A DNA stretch of 64,000 nt from Lentzea nigeriaca (GCF_016907955.1 NZ_JAFBCX010000003.1:434001-498000), one strand, 5' to 3'. Numbered from the stretch's first letter, positions 38,572-47,493 are shown. A program made the numbers and translations. The notes: generated by a model from the letters alone, not told the origin.

Positions 38572-40281
38572 TCAGATGTCGTTGGCCGCGATGTACCCGA
38601 ACGTCATGGCGGGCCCGATCGTCGACCCCGCACCGGCGTAGCTGTGGCCCATCACGGCCGAGCTCACGTTGCCCGCCGCGTACAACCCGGGAATCACGGA
38701 GCCGTCCGGCCGCAGCACACGGGCGCGCGCGTCGGTGACCATGCCTCCCTTGGTGCCGAGGTCGCCGGGCACGATCTTGAACGCGTAGTACGGCGCCACC
38801 CACAGCGGCGCGAGGCACGAGTTCGGGATCACCGCAGGGTCGGTGTAGTAGTGGTCGTAGGCGCTGTCGCCGCGTTTGAAGTCCGGGTCCCTGCCGGTGA
38901 GCGCCTGGTTGTTGAACCGGCTGACGGTGGCCTTCAGCGCGGTCGCCGGCACGCCGATCGCCGACGCCAGGCCGTCGAGCGACCAGTTCTTCACGACCGC
39001 GCCGGACTGGTACCACGCGTCCGGCAGCGGCAGCGTCGGTGCGACGTCGGAGAACAGGTACCTGTTGCGGTAGTTCTGGTCGACGATCAGCCACGCCGGG
39101 ATGCACGGGTCGGCGGGGTTCTTGTCGTACATGACGTGCACGACGTCGCTGTAGGGCGCGGCCTCGTTGACGAACCGCCGGCCCGCCGCGTTGATCATCA
39201 GGCCGCCGGGCAGGGTGCGTTCGGCGAGGCAGAAGTACGGCGAGCCGGGCACCGGGATCGCCGGGCCCCACCAGGCGTCGTCCATGAGGTCGAACGCGGC
39301 GCCGACGCGCTGGCCGGCGCGGTGACCGTCGCCGGTGTTCTCCTTCGCGCCGACCGTCCACTGTGTACCGATGGGCTGACGCTGGTACTGGGCGCGCATG
39401 GCCGCGTTGTGCTCGAAGCCACCGGAGCCCATGATCACGCCACGCCGCGCTTTGACAAGCCCGCGCGAGGTCAGCACGCCTTTGACAGCGCCGTTTTCCA
39501 CGTGCAGGTCTTCCAGCGGGGTGTTCAGCCACACCGGCACGTTGGCCTGCAGCAGGCCCGCCCGCAGACCACCGGCCAGCGCCTGCCCCATCGTGAGCGG
39601 CTTCTGGCCCGCGAGCGCGGCCGCGGTTCCACGGGCCAGCGCGGCCGCGGCAGTGGCGGCACCCTTCGCGTTGACCAGAGCGAGTGCGAGCCACTTGTAG
39701 TCGGCGCCGTAGATGACCATGCCCGCCGGGGTGGCGAGGTAGGGCGGGTTCAGGTTCGCCAGTTCCGCGCCGAGGACGCGGCCGTCGAGCATCTCCGGCT
39801 CGATGGACCTGCCCTTGGCGATGCCGCCGGGAAGCTCCGGGTAGTAGTCGCTGTAGCCGTCCATGTGCCGGAAGCGCAGCGGGCTGTTGCGCATCACGAA
39901 CGAGATCATCTGCGGCCCGTACGTCAGGTACGCCTGCTGCCGCACGACCGGGATGTCGCCGACGACGGCCGCGAGGTACTGCCGCGCCTTCTCCGGCGTG
40001 TCGGGCACGCCGGCGGCGAGGATGATCTCGTTGTTGGGAACCCAGATCCCGGCACCGGATCTGGCGGCGGAACCGCCGAACGTCGGCGCCTTCTCCAGCA
40101 CCACGCAACTCAGGCCGCGTTTGGCCGCGGTGAGGGCGGCGGTCATGCCCGCCGCGCCCGCGCCGACCACCACGACGTCGAACTCGCCGAGCGGATCTGC
40201 GGAGGCACGAGAGGTCTGCACGAGTCCAGAGGCCAGCGCGAGACCGGCTCCGGCGAGCACCTGACGGCGGTTCAGGGTCAT
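38572..40281 (-). CDS. kstD: 3-ketosteroid-delta1-dehydrogenase with Tat-type signal peptide
   Basis: This 569-residue FAD protein has the dinucleotide-binding loop VVVVGAGAAGMTAAL at residues 36-50, IMGSGGFEHNAAM in the middle, and HSYAGAGSTIGPAMTFGYIAA at the C-terminus. That last block carries the Tyr...Gly pair used by KstD enzymes for catalysis. KstD introduces the 1,2 double bond into ring A of 3-ketosteroids. Unusually, residues 1-28 look like a twin-arginine signal (MTLNRRQVLAGAGLALASGL, then ASRA-like SRASA before Asp 29), implying export of the folded flavoprotein. ATG 40281 overlaps the stop of the upstream ligase gene, so both are transcribed from the KstR box at 41800. Confidence 0.82.
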   Translation of the reverse strand: MTLNRRQVLAGAGLALASGLVQTSRASADPLGEFDVVVVGAGAAGMTAALTAAKRGLSCVVLEKAPTFGGSAARSGAGIWVPNNEIILAAGVPDTPEKARQYLAAVVGDIPVVRQQAYLTYGPQMISFVMRNSPLRFRHMDGYSDYYPELPGGIAKGRSIEPEMLDGRVLGAELANLNPPYLATPAGMVIYGADYKWLALALVNAKGAATAAAALARGTAAALAGQKPLTMGQALAGGLRAGLLQANVPVWLNTPLEDLHVENGAVKGVLTSRGLVKARRGVIMGSGGFEHNAAMRAQYQRQPIGTQWTVGAKENTGDGHRAGQRVGAAFDLMDDAWWGPAIPVPGSPYFCLAERTLPGGLMINAAGRRFVNEAAPYSDVVHVMYDKNPADPCIPAWLIVDQNYRNRYLFSDVAPTLPLPDAWYQSGAVVKNWSLDGLASAIGVPATALKATVSRFNNQALTGRDPDFKRGDSAYDHYYTDPAVIPNSCLAPLWVAPYYAFKIVPGDLGTKGGMVTDARARVLRPDGSVIPGLYAAGNVSSAVMGHSYAGAGSTIGPAMTFGYIAANDI

Positions 40282-41789
40282 GGGTGCCTCAGCTTTCGCT
40301 TGTACAGCTTGCCGTTGGGGTCACGAGGCAGTTCGGCCAGGTACTCGATCGTGCGCGGAAGCTTGAACTTCGCGAGCCGCGTGCCCGCGAACTCCAGCAG
40401 CTCGCGGGTCAGGTCGTCATCGGGCTCGACACCGTCCGCGGGCTGCACGACCGCCTTGATCTCCTCGCCCCAGTCCGGGTGCGGCACACCGAACACGGCG
40501 ACATCGGCGACCTTGGGGTGACACACGAGCTCACCCTCGATCTCCGCCGGGTAGATGTTCACGCCGCCGGAGATGATCATGTCGTTCTTGCGGTCGCACA
40601 GGAACAGGTAGCCGTCTTCGTCGAGATAACCGATGTCCTGCAACGTGAAGAGCCTGCCGACGCGCGCTGCCTTCGTCTTCTCGGCGTCCTTGTGGTACTC
40701 GAAGGTCGCGTCGCCCATGCGCATGTAGACGAGGCCGCGCTCGCCCACCGGGAGCTCGTTGCCGTCCTCGTCCAGGATCTTGATCTCCGACGTCGGCCAC
40801 GGCAGGCCGACGGATCCCGGCTTCTCCAGCCATTCCCGGGCGCTGATCGCCGTGCCGCCGCCCTCGGTGGCGGCGTAGTACTCGGTCACGACCGGACCCC
40901 ACCAGTCGAGCATCCTGCGCTTGACCTCGATCGGACAAGGGGCCGCACCGTGGATCATCACCCGCAGCGACGACAGGTCGTACTTCGTCTTGACGTCGTC
41001 GGGCAGCGCGAGGAGGCGGTGGAACTGGGTCGGCACCATGTGGCTGTGGGTGACCTTGTACCGCTCGATCAGCCGCAGCATCTCCTCCGGCACCCAGTGG
41101 TCCATGAGCACGGCGGTGTGGCCGAGCTGGATGGAGATGACGACGAAGTTGAGCACCGCCGTGTGGTAGAGCGGTGAGCCGCACAGGTGCACGTGGCCGT
41201 CGTGCGGCTTGATCCCGAAGATGCCGAAGAACCACGGGGCCGACGGCGGCACCACGTCCGGATCGGCGCCGGTCAACGGCCTGCGCACGCCCTTGGGCCT
41301 GCCGGTCGTGCCCGAGGTGTAGAGCATCGGCGACCCGGTCGTGCGGACGTCCGGGCGGCCATGCTCGCCCTCGCCGAGCTTGCTCAGCGGCTCGAACCCC
41401 GCGATGTCACCGACGGAGAACCGCGCGGTGGCCGGCAGGCTCGCCGAGGCCTCCGTGGCGGCCTTGGCGAACCGTTCGTGTCCCACGAACGCCTTGGCAC
41501 CGCTGTCCTGCACGAGGTACGCGACCTCCGCGCCGGTGAGGTGCCAGTTCGCCATGACGACGTAGAGGCCGGTCTGGAAGGCGGCGAAGTACACCGCCAC
41601 CAGCTCGGCGCTGTTGGGCAGCATCAGCACGATGCTGTCGCCGGGTGCCAGCCCCAGGGCCTGGAACCCGCGCCCGTACCTGTTCGCCGACGCCGCGAGC
41701 TCCGAGTAGGTGATCTCGCGATCGCTCGGATCGACCAGCGCGGTCAGGTCCGGCTGATCGGTGGCGATGTTCCAGAGTCCAGTGACCAC
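40278..41789 (-). CDS. Acyl-CoA synthetase (FadD family)
   Basis: The protein has 503 residues and starts at GTG 41789. Adenylate-forming signatures are MLYTSGTTGRPKGVRRP (P-loop), EYYAATEGGGTAI, and the C-terminal DRKNDMIISGGVNIYPAEIE with PRDPNGKLYKRKL, whose Lys is the catalytic lysine. It differs from FadD19, FadD17 and FadD3 in sequence, resembling the FadD4-like branch. Its promoter carries an exact KstR box 11 bp upstream and it is coupled to kstD, so it probably activates a steroid carboxylate or a side-chain fragment. The exact substrate is not determined. Confidence 0.78.
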   Translation of the reverse strand: MVTGLWNIATDQPDLTALVDPSDREITYSELAASANRYGRGFQALGLAPGDSIVLMLPNSAELVAVYFAAFQTGLYVVMANWHLTGAEVAYLVQDSGAKAFVGHERFAKAATEASASLPATARFSVGDIAGFEPLSKLGEGEHGRPDVRTTGSPMLYTSGTTGRPKGVRRPLTGADPDVVPPSAPWFFGIFGIKPHDGHVHLCGSPLYHTAVLNFVVISIQLGHTAVLMDHWVPEEMLRLIERYKVTHSHMVPTQFHRLLALPDDVKTKYDLSSLRVMIHGAAPCPIEVKRRMLDWWGPVVTEYYAATEGGGTAISAREWLEKPGSVGLPWPTSEIKILDEDGNELPVGERGLVYMRMGDATFEYHKDAEKTKAARVGRLFTLQDIGYLDEDGYLFLCDRKNDMIISGGVNIYPAEIEGELVCHPKVADVAVFGVPHPDWGEEIKAVVQPADGVEPDDDLTRELLEFAGTRLAKFKLPRTIEYLAELPRDPNGKLYKRKLRHP

Positions 41790-41799
41790 ACCCTCAAAG

Positions 41800-41813
41800 T
41801 AGAACGCGTTTCA
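41800..41813 (-). promoter_or_regulatory. KstR box upstream of the fadD-kstD operon
   Basis: TAGAACGCGTTTCA is an exact match to TnnAACnnGTTnnA. It occupies most of the 25-bp gap between the LLM stop (41815) and the fadD start (41789). Confidence 0.85.
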
Positions 41814-41814
41814 C

Positions 41815-42843
41815 CTACTGACAAGCCTCAGACACCGCCTTGATCGAGGCAACGTCACGACACCCGACGAGCAACATCGTCACGCCGGCCTTCTCCCACC
41901 GGCCGACCTCCTCGCGGACGTGCTCGGCGGTGCCGACGATGGTGATCTCGGCGACCAGTTCGTCCGGAACCGCCTGTGCCGCCTCGTCTTTGCGTCCTGA
42001 CTGGAACAGCCTGCCGATGTCCTGAACGACCTCTCCGTATCCCATGCGGGTGAAGACCTCCGCGTGGAAGTTCATGCCGGGCGCGCCCATTCCGCCGATG
42101 TACAAAGCGACGAACGGCTTGAGCATGGCGCGGACGGACACCGGGTCGTCCGTCACGACGACCTGGCACGTGGCAGCGACCTCGAAGTTCTCCCTGCTAC
42201 GACGGGACTTCGCGAACCCTTCCTCCAGCCATTCGTCGTACATGCCTGCCAGCCGGGGCGCGTAGTAGATGGCGAGCCAGCCGTCGGTGATCTCCGAGGC
42301 CAGCGCCACGTTCTTGGGACCCTCGGCGCCGAGCCAGATCGGCAGGTCGGCGCGCAGCGGGTGGGTGATGGGCTTGAGGGGCTTGCCGAGCCCGAGCGCT
42401 CCCGGCCCCCGGTAGGGCAACGGGTGGTGCGGACCATCGTTGGTGACCGGCGCCTCGCGGGCCATGACCTGACGCAGGATCGAGATGTATTCCCTGGTCC
42501 TGGCAAGGGGTTTCGCGAACGGGCGGCCGTACCAGCCCTCCACGACCTGCGGCCCGGACACGCCCAGGCCGAGCACGAACCGTCCACCCGAGAGGTGGTC
42601 GAGGGTCAGCGCGTGCATGGCGCAGGCGGCCGGTGTGCGCGCCGACATCTGCACGACCGACGTGCCCAGCCGGACGCGTTGCGTCGTGGATCCCCACCAC
42701 GCCAACGGGGTGAAGGCGTCCGATCCCCACGCCTCGGCGGCAAACACCGCGTCGAAGCCGAATTCCTCTGCCGCCGCCACGAGTCCGGCGGCGTTCGGGG
42801 GTGGCGCGGCACCCCAGTACCCGAGCTGCAGACCGAGCTTCAT
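41815..42843 (-). CDS. F420-type LLM oxidoreductase (Rv3520c-like)
   Basis: This 342-residue luciferase-like barrel has MKLGLQLGYWGAAPPPNAAG, EFGFDAVFAAEAWGSDAFTPLAWWG, TTQRVRLGTSVVQMSARTPA and LTLDHLSGGRFVLGLGVSGPQVVEGWYG. These blocks are typical of the F420-dependent family and correspond in sequence and position to Rv3520c. In M. tuberculosis that gene is likewise divergent from Rv3521 (DUF35) and ltp4-ltp3. It is KstR-regulated there and thought to act in sterol side-chain catabolism, but its reaction is not established. Confidence 0.82.
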   Translation of the reverse strand: MKLGLQLGYWGAAPPPNAAGLVAAAEEFGFDAVFAAEAWGSDAFTPLAWWGSTTQRVRLGTSVVQMSARTPAACAMHALTLDHLSGGRFVLGLGVSGPQVVEGWYGRPFAKPLARTREYISILRQVMAREAPVTNDGPHHPLPYRGPGALGLGKPLKPITHPLRADLPIWLGAEGPKNVALASEITDGWLAIYYAPRLAGMYDEWLEEGFAKSRRSRENFEVAATCQVVVTDDPVSVRAMLKPFVALYIGGMGAPGMNFHAEVFTRMGYGEVVQDIGRLFQSGRKDEAAQAVPDELVAEITIVGTAEHVREEVGRWEKAGVTMLLVGCRDVASIKAVSEACQ

Positions 42844-42865
42844 GCCGCCATCTTGCCACCATTTC

Positions 42866-42879
42866 GAGAACCTGTTTCA
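42866..42879. promoter_or_regulatory. KstR box between the LLM gene and the DUF35-ltp4-ltp3 operon
   Basis: GAGAACCTGTTTCA fits TnnAACnnGTTnnA except for the first base. It lies 9 bp before the DUF35 GTG and 22 bp before the LLM ATG. Confidence 0.75.
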
Positions 42880-42888
42880 CTTTGATCT

Positions 42889-43833
42889 GTGACCAAGCCG
42901 CTGAGTGCTCCACTTGACGTCGGCTTCGACTACACGCGCTCGCTCGGCCCGACCCTGGGCCGGTTCCTGACGGATCTGCGCCGCCGGAAGGTGACCGGGA
43001 TCCGCGGTTCCGACGGCCGTGTGCACGTGCCGCCGCTCGAGTACGACCCGGTGACCGCCGAGCGGTTGTCGGAGTTCGTCGAGGTGGCGTCCACCGGTGT
43101 CGTCCGCGGGTGGTCGTGGATCCCCGAACCGCTGGAGGGTCAACCGCTGGACCGGCCGTTCGCGTGGGCGCTCATCCAGCTCGACGGTGCCGACACCACG
43201 CTGCTGCACGCCGTCGACGCGGGTTCGCCGGACCGGATGGCCACGGGCGCGCGGGTCCGGGTGCGATGGCGTGCCGAGCGCGTCGGTGCGATCACCGACA
43301 TCGAGTGCTTCGAGCTCTCCGACGAGCCAGCGGACGATCCGGTCGACGCGGACGAGGTCACGATGGTGACCACGCCGGTCCACCTGCATTACACGCATTC
43401 CGCGTCGCCGACCGAGGATCCGTTCCTGCGCGGGCTGATGGAGGGGCGACTGATCGCCCAGCGCTGCCCGGCGTGCTCGAAGGTCTACTTCCCGCCGCGG
43501 CCTGCATGCCCCACGGACGGCGTGCCGACGACCGACCAGATCGAGCTGTCCGACCGCGGGACCGTCACGACGTTCTGCGTGGTCAACGTGCCGTTCCTCG
43601 GCCAGCGCATCCCGCCTCCCTACGTCTCCGCCTACGTGCTGCTGGACGGCGCGGACATCCCGTTCCTGCACCTGCTGCTCGGTGTCGCGCCCGAGGACGT
43701 GCGGATGGGCATGCGCGTGGAGGCGGTGTGGAAACCGCGCCAGGAGTGGGGCCCGACGATGCAGAACATCGACCACTTCAGGCCTTCCGGCGAGCCGGAC
43801 GCGCCCTTCGACTCCTACTCCCAGCACCTGTGA
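42889..43833 (+). CDS. DUF35 OB-fold / zinc-ribbon protein (Rv3521-like)
   Basis: The protein has 314 residues and starts at GTG 42889. It appears to carry two DUF35-type OB folds (about residues 45-140 and 165-300). The second is preceded by a zinc ribbon, CPACSKVYFPPRPACPTDG. DUF35 proteins bind and activate thiolase-like SCP2/Ltp partners and acyl-CoA; the best known pair is ChsH2-Ltp2. Here the two thiolase-like genes ltp4 and ltp3 follow at once, so it is probably their obligate partner in retro-aldol cleavage of the side chain. It matches Rv3521 in position. Confidence 0.82.
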   Translation: MTKPLSAPLDVGFDYTRSLGPTLGRFLTDLRRRKVTGIRGSDGRVHVPPLEYDPVTAERLSEFVEVASTGVVRGWSWIPEPLEGQPLDRPFAWALIQLDGADTTLLHAVDAGSPDRMATGARVRVRWRAERVGAITDIECFELSDEPADDPVDADEVTMVTTPVHLHYTHSASPTEDPFLRGLMEGRLIAQRCPACSKVYFPPRPACPTDGVPTTDQIELSDRGTVTTFCVVNVPFLGQRIPPPYVSAYVLLDGADIPFLHLLLGVAPEDVRMGMRVEAVWKPRQEWGPTMQNIDHFRPSGEPDAPFDSYSQHL

Positions 43834-43840
43834 GGCCCTG

Positions 43841-44896
43841 ATGCGGGACATCGCCGTAGTCGGTTTCGCGCAGACGCCCTGCGTGCGCGAGACCGACGGC
43901 ACCACCAACGGTGTCGAGATGCTGGTGCCGATCTTCCACGAGGTGCTGGGCTCGCTCGGGCTGACGAAGTCCGACATCGGCTTCTGGTGTTCGGGTTCCT
44001 CGGACTACCTGGCGGGGCGTGCGTTCTCGTTCGTCTCCGCCGTCGACGCGATCGGCGCGTTTCCACCGATCATGGAGTCGCACGTCGAGATGGACGCGGC
44101 CTGGGCGTTGTACGAAGCCTGGGTGAAGCTGCTGTGCGGTGAGGTCGACACCGCTTTGGTGTACGGGTTCGGCAAGTCGTCGGCCGGACAGCTCCGCCGT
44201 GTGATGGCGATGCAGCTCGATCCGTACGTCGTGACGCCGCTGTGGCCGGATTCCGTTGGCCTGGCCGGGATTCAGGCGCGGATGGGGATCGAGGCCGGGC
44301 TCTGGGACGAGGAAGCGATGGCGTCCGTCGCCGCACGGAGTCGCGCCGCGGCCGTCTCGAACCCGATGGCGCAGCTCTCCGGTTCCCTCGAGATCCCGGA
44401 CCTGCTGGCCACTCCGTACGTGGCGGATCCGTTGCGGCGGCACGACTGCGCGCCGATCACCGACGGCGCGGCCACGATCGTGCTGGCGGCCGGTGATCGT
44501 GCGCGAGAGCTCTGCGAACGGCCCGCGTGGATCACCGGTTTCGAACACCGGGTGGACTCGCCGTCGTTCGGTGCGCGCGATCTGCTGACGTCACCGTCCA
44601 CGGTGGCCGCGGGCAAGGCGGCCGGTGCCGAGGGCATCGAGGTGGCGGAGCTGCACGCGCCGTTCAGCCACCAGGAGATCCTGCTGCGCCAGGCACTCGG
44701 GCTCGGCGACGACGTCGTGGTGAACCCGTCCGGCGGCGTCCTGGCCGGCAACCCGATGTTCGCGGCGGGACTTGCTCGCATCGGCGAGGCGGCCCGGCGC
44801 GTGCACGACGGCTCGGCCTCGAAGGTGCTCGGCCACGCCACCAGTGGCCCGCTGCTCCAACAGAACCTCGTCTGCGTGATGGAAGGGCGGGAGTAG
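43841..44896 (+). CDS. ltp4: Lipid-transfer/thiolase-fold aldolase Ltp4
   Basis: This 351-residue thiolase-superfamily protein has IAVVGFAQTPCVRE at the start, a nucleophile-region segment MESHVEMDAAWALYEAW without the usual thiolase Cys, and the C-terminal VVVNPSGGVLAGNPMFAAGLAR glycine motif. It is the counterpart of Rv3522 (Ltp4). In Rhodococcus, ltp3 and ltp4 were shown to be needed for cleavage of C24-branched sterol side chains by an aldol-lyase reaction. The ATG lies 7 bp after the DUF35 stop and its own stop abuts ltp3. Confidence 0.82.
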   Translation: MRDIAVVGFAQTPCVRETDGTTNGVEMLVPIFHEVLGSLGLTKSDIGFWCSGSSDYLAGRAFSFVSAVDAIGAFPPIMESHVEMDAAWALYEAWVKLLCGEVDTALVYGFGKSSAGQLRRVMAMQLDPYVVTPLWPDSVGLAGIQARMGIEAGLWDEEAMASVAARSRAAAVSNPMAQLSGSLEIPDLLATPYVADPLRRHDCAPITDGAATIVLAAGDRARELCERPAWITGFEHRVDSPSFGARDLLTSPSTVAAGKAAGAEGIEVAELHAPFSHQEILLRQALGLGDDVVVNPSGGVLAGNPMFAAGLARIGEAARRVHDGSASKVLGHATSGPLLQQNLVCVMEGRE

Positions 44897-46039
44897 ATGC
44901 GACCGGCAGCAGTGGTCGGCACCGGCCAGACGCACCATGCCGCAAAGCGCCTCGACGTGTCGATGGCAGGCCTGTGCCGCGAGGCGATCGACCGCGCGAT
45001 GGCCGACGCGGGCGTCGACTGGCAGGACATCGACGCCGTGGTCCTGGGCAAGGCCCCGGACCTGTTCGAGGGCGTGATGATGCCCGAGCTCTTCCTGGCC
45101 GACGCGCTCGGCGCCGTCGGCAAACCGCTGCTGCGCGTGCACACCGCGGGTTCCGTCGGCGGCAGCACCGGCAACGTGGCGGCGTCGCTCGTCCAGTCCG
45201 GCGTGCACAACCGCGTGCTGGCCGTGGCGTTCGAGAAGCAGTCCGAGTCCAACGCGATGTGGGCCCTGTCCGTGCCGACCCCGTTCACCATGCCGGTCCA
45301 CGCGGGCGCGGGCGGCTATTTCGCACCGCACGTCCGCGCCTACATCCGCCGCGCCGGCGCCCCCGAACACGTGGGCGCGATGGTCGCCGCCAAGGACCGC
45401 CGCAACGGCGCCTTGAACCCGTACGCGCATTTGAAGCAGCCGGACATCACCGTCGAGTCGGTCCGCGCGTCCACCATGCTCTGGGACCCGATCCGCTACG
45501 ACGAGACCTGTCCTTCGTCGGACGGCGCCTGCGCGGTGGTGATCTCTTCGGAACCGACGTCCGGTCGTGCCGCGTGGATCCGCGCGACCGCGATGCGCAC
45601 CGAGCCGACGACGTTCGCCGGGCGCGACCAGGTCAACCCGCAGGCCGGCCGCGACGCCGCCCGCGCGTTGTGGAAGCAGGCGGGGATCACCGATCCTCTG
45701 TCCGAAGTGGACGCGGCCGAGATCTACGTCCCGTTCTCCTGGTTCGAGCCGATGTGGCTGGAAAATCTCGGCTTCACCGACATCGGCCAGGGTTGGAAAC
45801 TCACCGAGGCGGGCGAAACCGAGATAGGCGGCCGCCTCCCGGTGAACCCGAGCGGCGGCGTCCTCTCGTCCAACCCGATCGGCGCCTCGGGCCTCCTCCG
45901 CTTCGCCGAGGCCGCGATGCAGGTCATGGGTACGGCCGGCGACCACCAGGTGGACGGCGCAAGAGTCGCGTTGGGACACGCCTACGGCGGCGGTTCGCAG
46001 TTCTTCGCCATGTGGGTAGTCGGATCGGAGACGCCATGA
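44897..46039 (+). CDS. ltp3: Lipid-transfer/thiolase-fold aldolase Ltp3
   Basis: This 380-residue thiolase-fold protein opens with PAAVVGTGQTHHAAKRLDVS. It has VHTAGSVGGSTGNVAASLVQSG at the position of the nucleophile elbow, and ends with LPVNPSGGVLSSNPIGASGLLRFAE and GHAYGGGSQFFAMWV. The ATG follows the ltp4 TAG with no gap, and its stop overlaps the next ATG. It corresponds to Rv3523 (Ltp3). Ltp3 and Ltp4 probably form a complex with the DUF35 protein for C-C cleavage of 24-branched (phytosterol) side chains. Confidence 0.82.
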   Translation: MRPAAVVGTGQTHHAAKRLDVSMAGLCREAIDRAMADAGVDWQDIDAVVLGKAPDLFEGVMMPELFLADALGAVGKPLLRVHTAGSVGGSTGNVAASLVQSGVHNRVLAVAFEKQSESNAMWALSVPTPFTMPVHAGAGGYFAPHVRAYIRRAGAPEHVGAMVAAKDRRNGALNPYAHLKQPDITVESVRASTMLWDPIRYDETCPSSDGACAVVISSEPTSGRAAWIRATAMRTEPTTFAGRDQVNPQAGRDAARALWKQAGITDPLSEVDAAEIYVPFSWFEPMWLENLGFTDIGQGWKLTEAGETEIGGRLPVNPSGGVLSSNPIGASGLLRFAEAAMQVMGTAGDHQVDGARVALGHAYGGGSQFFAMWVVGSETP

Positions 46040-46896
46040 AGTTCACCGTCGGCATCGCCATGAGCCCACTCGACCAGCTGACCGAACTGGCCCAATGTGC
46101 CGAGGAGTGCGGCTACGCCTCCATCGCCCTGCCGGACTCCCTGTTCTTCTCCGAAAAGGTCTCCGCCGACTACCCCTACACCCCGGACGGCTCCCGCATG
46201 TGGAACGCCGAAACCCCGTGGGTGGACCCGTTCGTGGCCGCCGCGGCAATGGGCGCCGTGACGTCCCGCATCCACTTCTACACCCAGGTCCTGAAACTGG
46301 GCTCCCGCAACCCGCTGCTCCTGGCCCGCCAGATCGGCTCGGTCGCCCACCTGACCGACAACCGCTTCGGCCTGGGCGTGGGCCTCGGCTGGTCCCCGGA
46401 AGAGTTCGAGTGGTGCGGCGCTCCGTACAAGAACCGCGGCCCCCGCGTCGACGAGATGATCGACATCCTGAAACTCGTCCTGGCCGGCGGCATGGTCGAG
46501 TACCACGGCAAATACTTCGACTTCGACCGCCTCCAGATGTCGCCGGCTCCGTCTGCCCCCGTCCCGTTCTACGTGGGCGGCCACTCCCCTGCCGCGTTGA
46601 AGCGCGCCGCACGGGTAGGCGACGGCTGGACGTCCGCCATGATCAAGTTCGCGGACCTTCGCTCGGTCATCTCCCAGCTCGCGGACCTGGGCGCCTTCGA
46701 GCGCCCGTTCGAAATCCAGGCCGTGTGCATCGACCGCTTCGGCCTGGACGGCTACCGCCAGCTCGACGAGATCGGCGTGACCGACGTGATCGTAGTTCCC
46801 TGGCTGTTCTACGGCGTCGGCTTCGACGGCAGCCTGGAAGCCAAGAAGGACGGCCTTCGGCGCTTCGCCGACGAGGTGATCGGAGAGTTCGCATGA
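46036..46896 (+). CDS. F420-type LLM oxidoreductase, second copy in the cluster
   Basis: This 286-residue TIM-barrel protein has MKFTVGIAMSPLDQLTELAQ, YASIALPDSLFF, ITSR-like TSRIHFYTQVLKLGSRNPLLLARQIGS and FGLGVGLGWSPEEFEW. These indicate the TIGR03619-type F420-dependent luciferase-like family. It is translationally coupled at both ends (ATGA overlaps), so it is part of the DUF35-ltp4-ltp3 operon. It is a distinct branch from the 41.8-42.8 kb LLM protein. An F420-dependent reduction or oxidation of a side-chain or ring intermediate is plausible but unproven. Confidence 0.75.
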   Translation: MKFTVGIAMSPLDQLTELAQCAEECGYASIALPDSLFFSEKVSADYPYTPDGSRMWNAETPWVDPFVAAAAMGAVTSRIHFYTQVLKLGSRNPLLLARQIGSVAHLTDNRFGLGVGLGWSPEEFEWCGAPYKNRGPRVDEMIDILKLVLAGGMVEYHGKYFDFDRLQMSPAPSAPVPFYVGGHSPAALKRAARVGDGWTSAMIKFADLRSVISQLADLGAFERPFEIQAVCIDRFGLDGYRQLDEIGVTDVIVVPWLFYGVGFDGSLEAKKDGLRRFADEVIGEFA

Positions 46897-47333
46897 CCGC
46901 CGTGACATGGAACGCCTCCCGCACCGAAACCCCGGCCCGCGTGGCCTCCTGGCGCTCCATGGACGCCGTGACCCGCGGCGCGAAAGACGAGTGGCTGGCC
47001 CTGTTCGCCGAAGACGCCGTGGTGGAAGACCCGGTGGGCCCGTCGATGTTCGACGCGGAAGGCAAGGGCCACCACGGCAAGGAGGCCATCGCCGCCTTCT
47101 GGGACCTGGCCATCGCCAACGTCGAACGCTTCGAGTTCGCGATGCACGACTCCTTCGCCGCCGGCTCCGAGTGCGCCAACGTAGGCGTCATCACCGCCTT
47201 CCTGCCCGGCGGCGCCCGCGTGGACACCGAGGGCGTCTTCGTCTACAACGTGGGCGAGGACGGCCTGATCCGCTCGATGCGCGCCTTCTGGGAAACCGAA
47301 CGCGCGATGGCCACGTTCCGCGCCGAACCCTGA
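46893..47333 (+). CDS. SnoaL-like / NTF2-fold protein
   Basis: This 146-residue protein has the cone-shaped NTF2 pattern: SWRSMDAVTRGAKDEWLALFAEDAVVEDPVGPSMF, then HHGKEAIAAFWDLAIAN, and later strands ending GLIRSMRAFWET. The fold includes ketosteroid isomerase, limonene-epoxide hydrolase and SnoaL cyclases. An Asp/Tyr pair characteristic of ketosteroid isomerase is not clear, so an isomerase role should not be assumed. It is the last gene of the DUF35-ltp operon (ATGA overlap), just before the inverted-repeat element. Confidence 0.7.
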   Translation: MTAVTWNASRTETPARVASWRSMDAVTRGAKDEWLALFAEDAVVEDPVGPSMFDAEGKGHHGKEAIAAFWDLAIANVERFEFAMHDSFAAGSECANVGVITAFLPGGARVDTEGVFVYNVGEDGLIRSMRAFWETERAMATFRAEP

Positions 47334-47346
47334 TTCGGGCTTGCTC

Positions 47347-47397
47347 GCTGGTCCGGCTTGGGCGGGCTGGTCCGGCTTGGGCGGGCTGGTCCGGTTG
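47347..47397. repeat. 19-bp tandem repeat, 2.7 copies
   Basis: GCTGGTCCGGCTTGGGCGG occurs at 47347-47365 and 47366-47384, with a partial third copy to 47397. It lies at the junction between the steroid operon end and the DUF222-HNH element. Two short direct repeats (TTGCGGTTCCAGCG at about 47408 and 47446) follow. Confidence 0.7.
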
Positions 47398-47493
47398 GCA
47401 CCGTCGGTTGCGGTTCCAGCGGAGGGGTCACCAGTGCGGGTTCCGTTGCGGTTCCAGCGTGCTTGCGCGGGCCTTGACGAGCGTTGGTTTCGA

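Noticed and set aside
47341..47400. 19-bp tandem repeats as a possible CRISPR or VNTR locus
   Set aside because: Repeats are directly adjacent without spacers and fewer than three copies, so it is not a CRISPR array.
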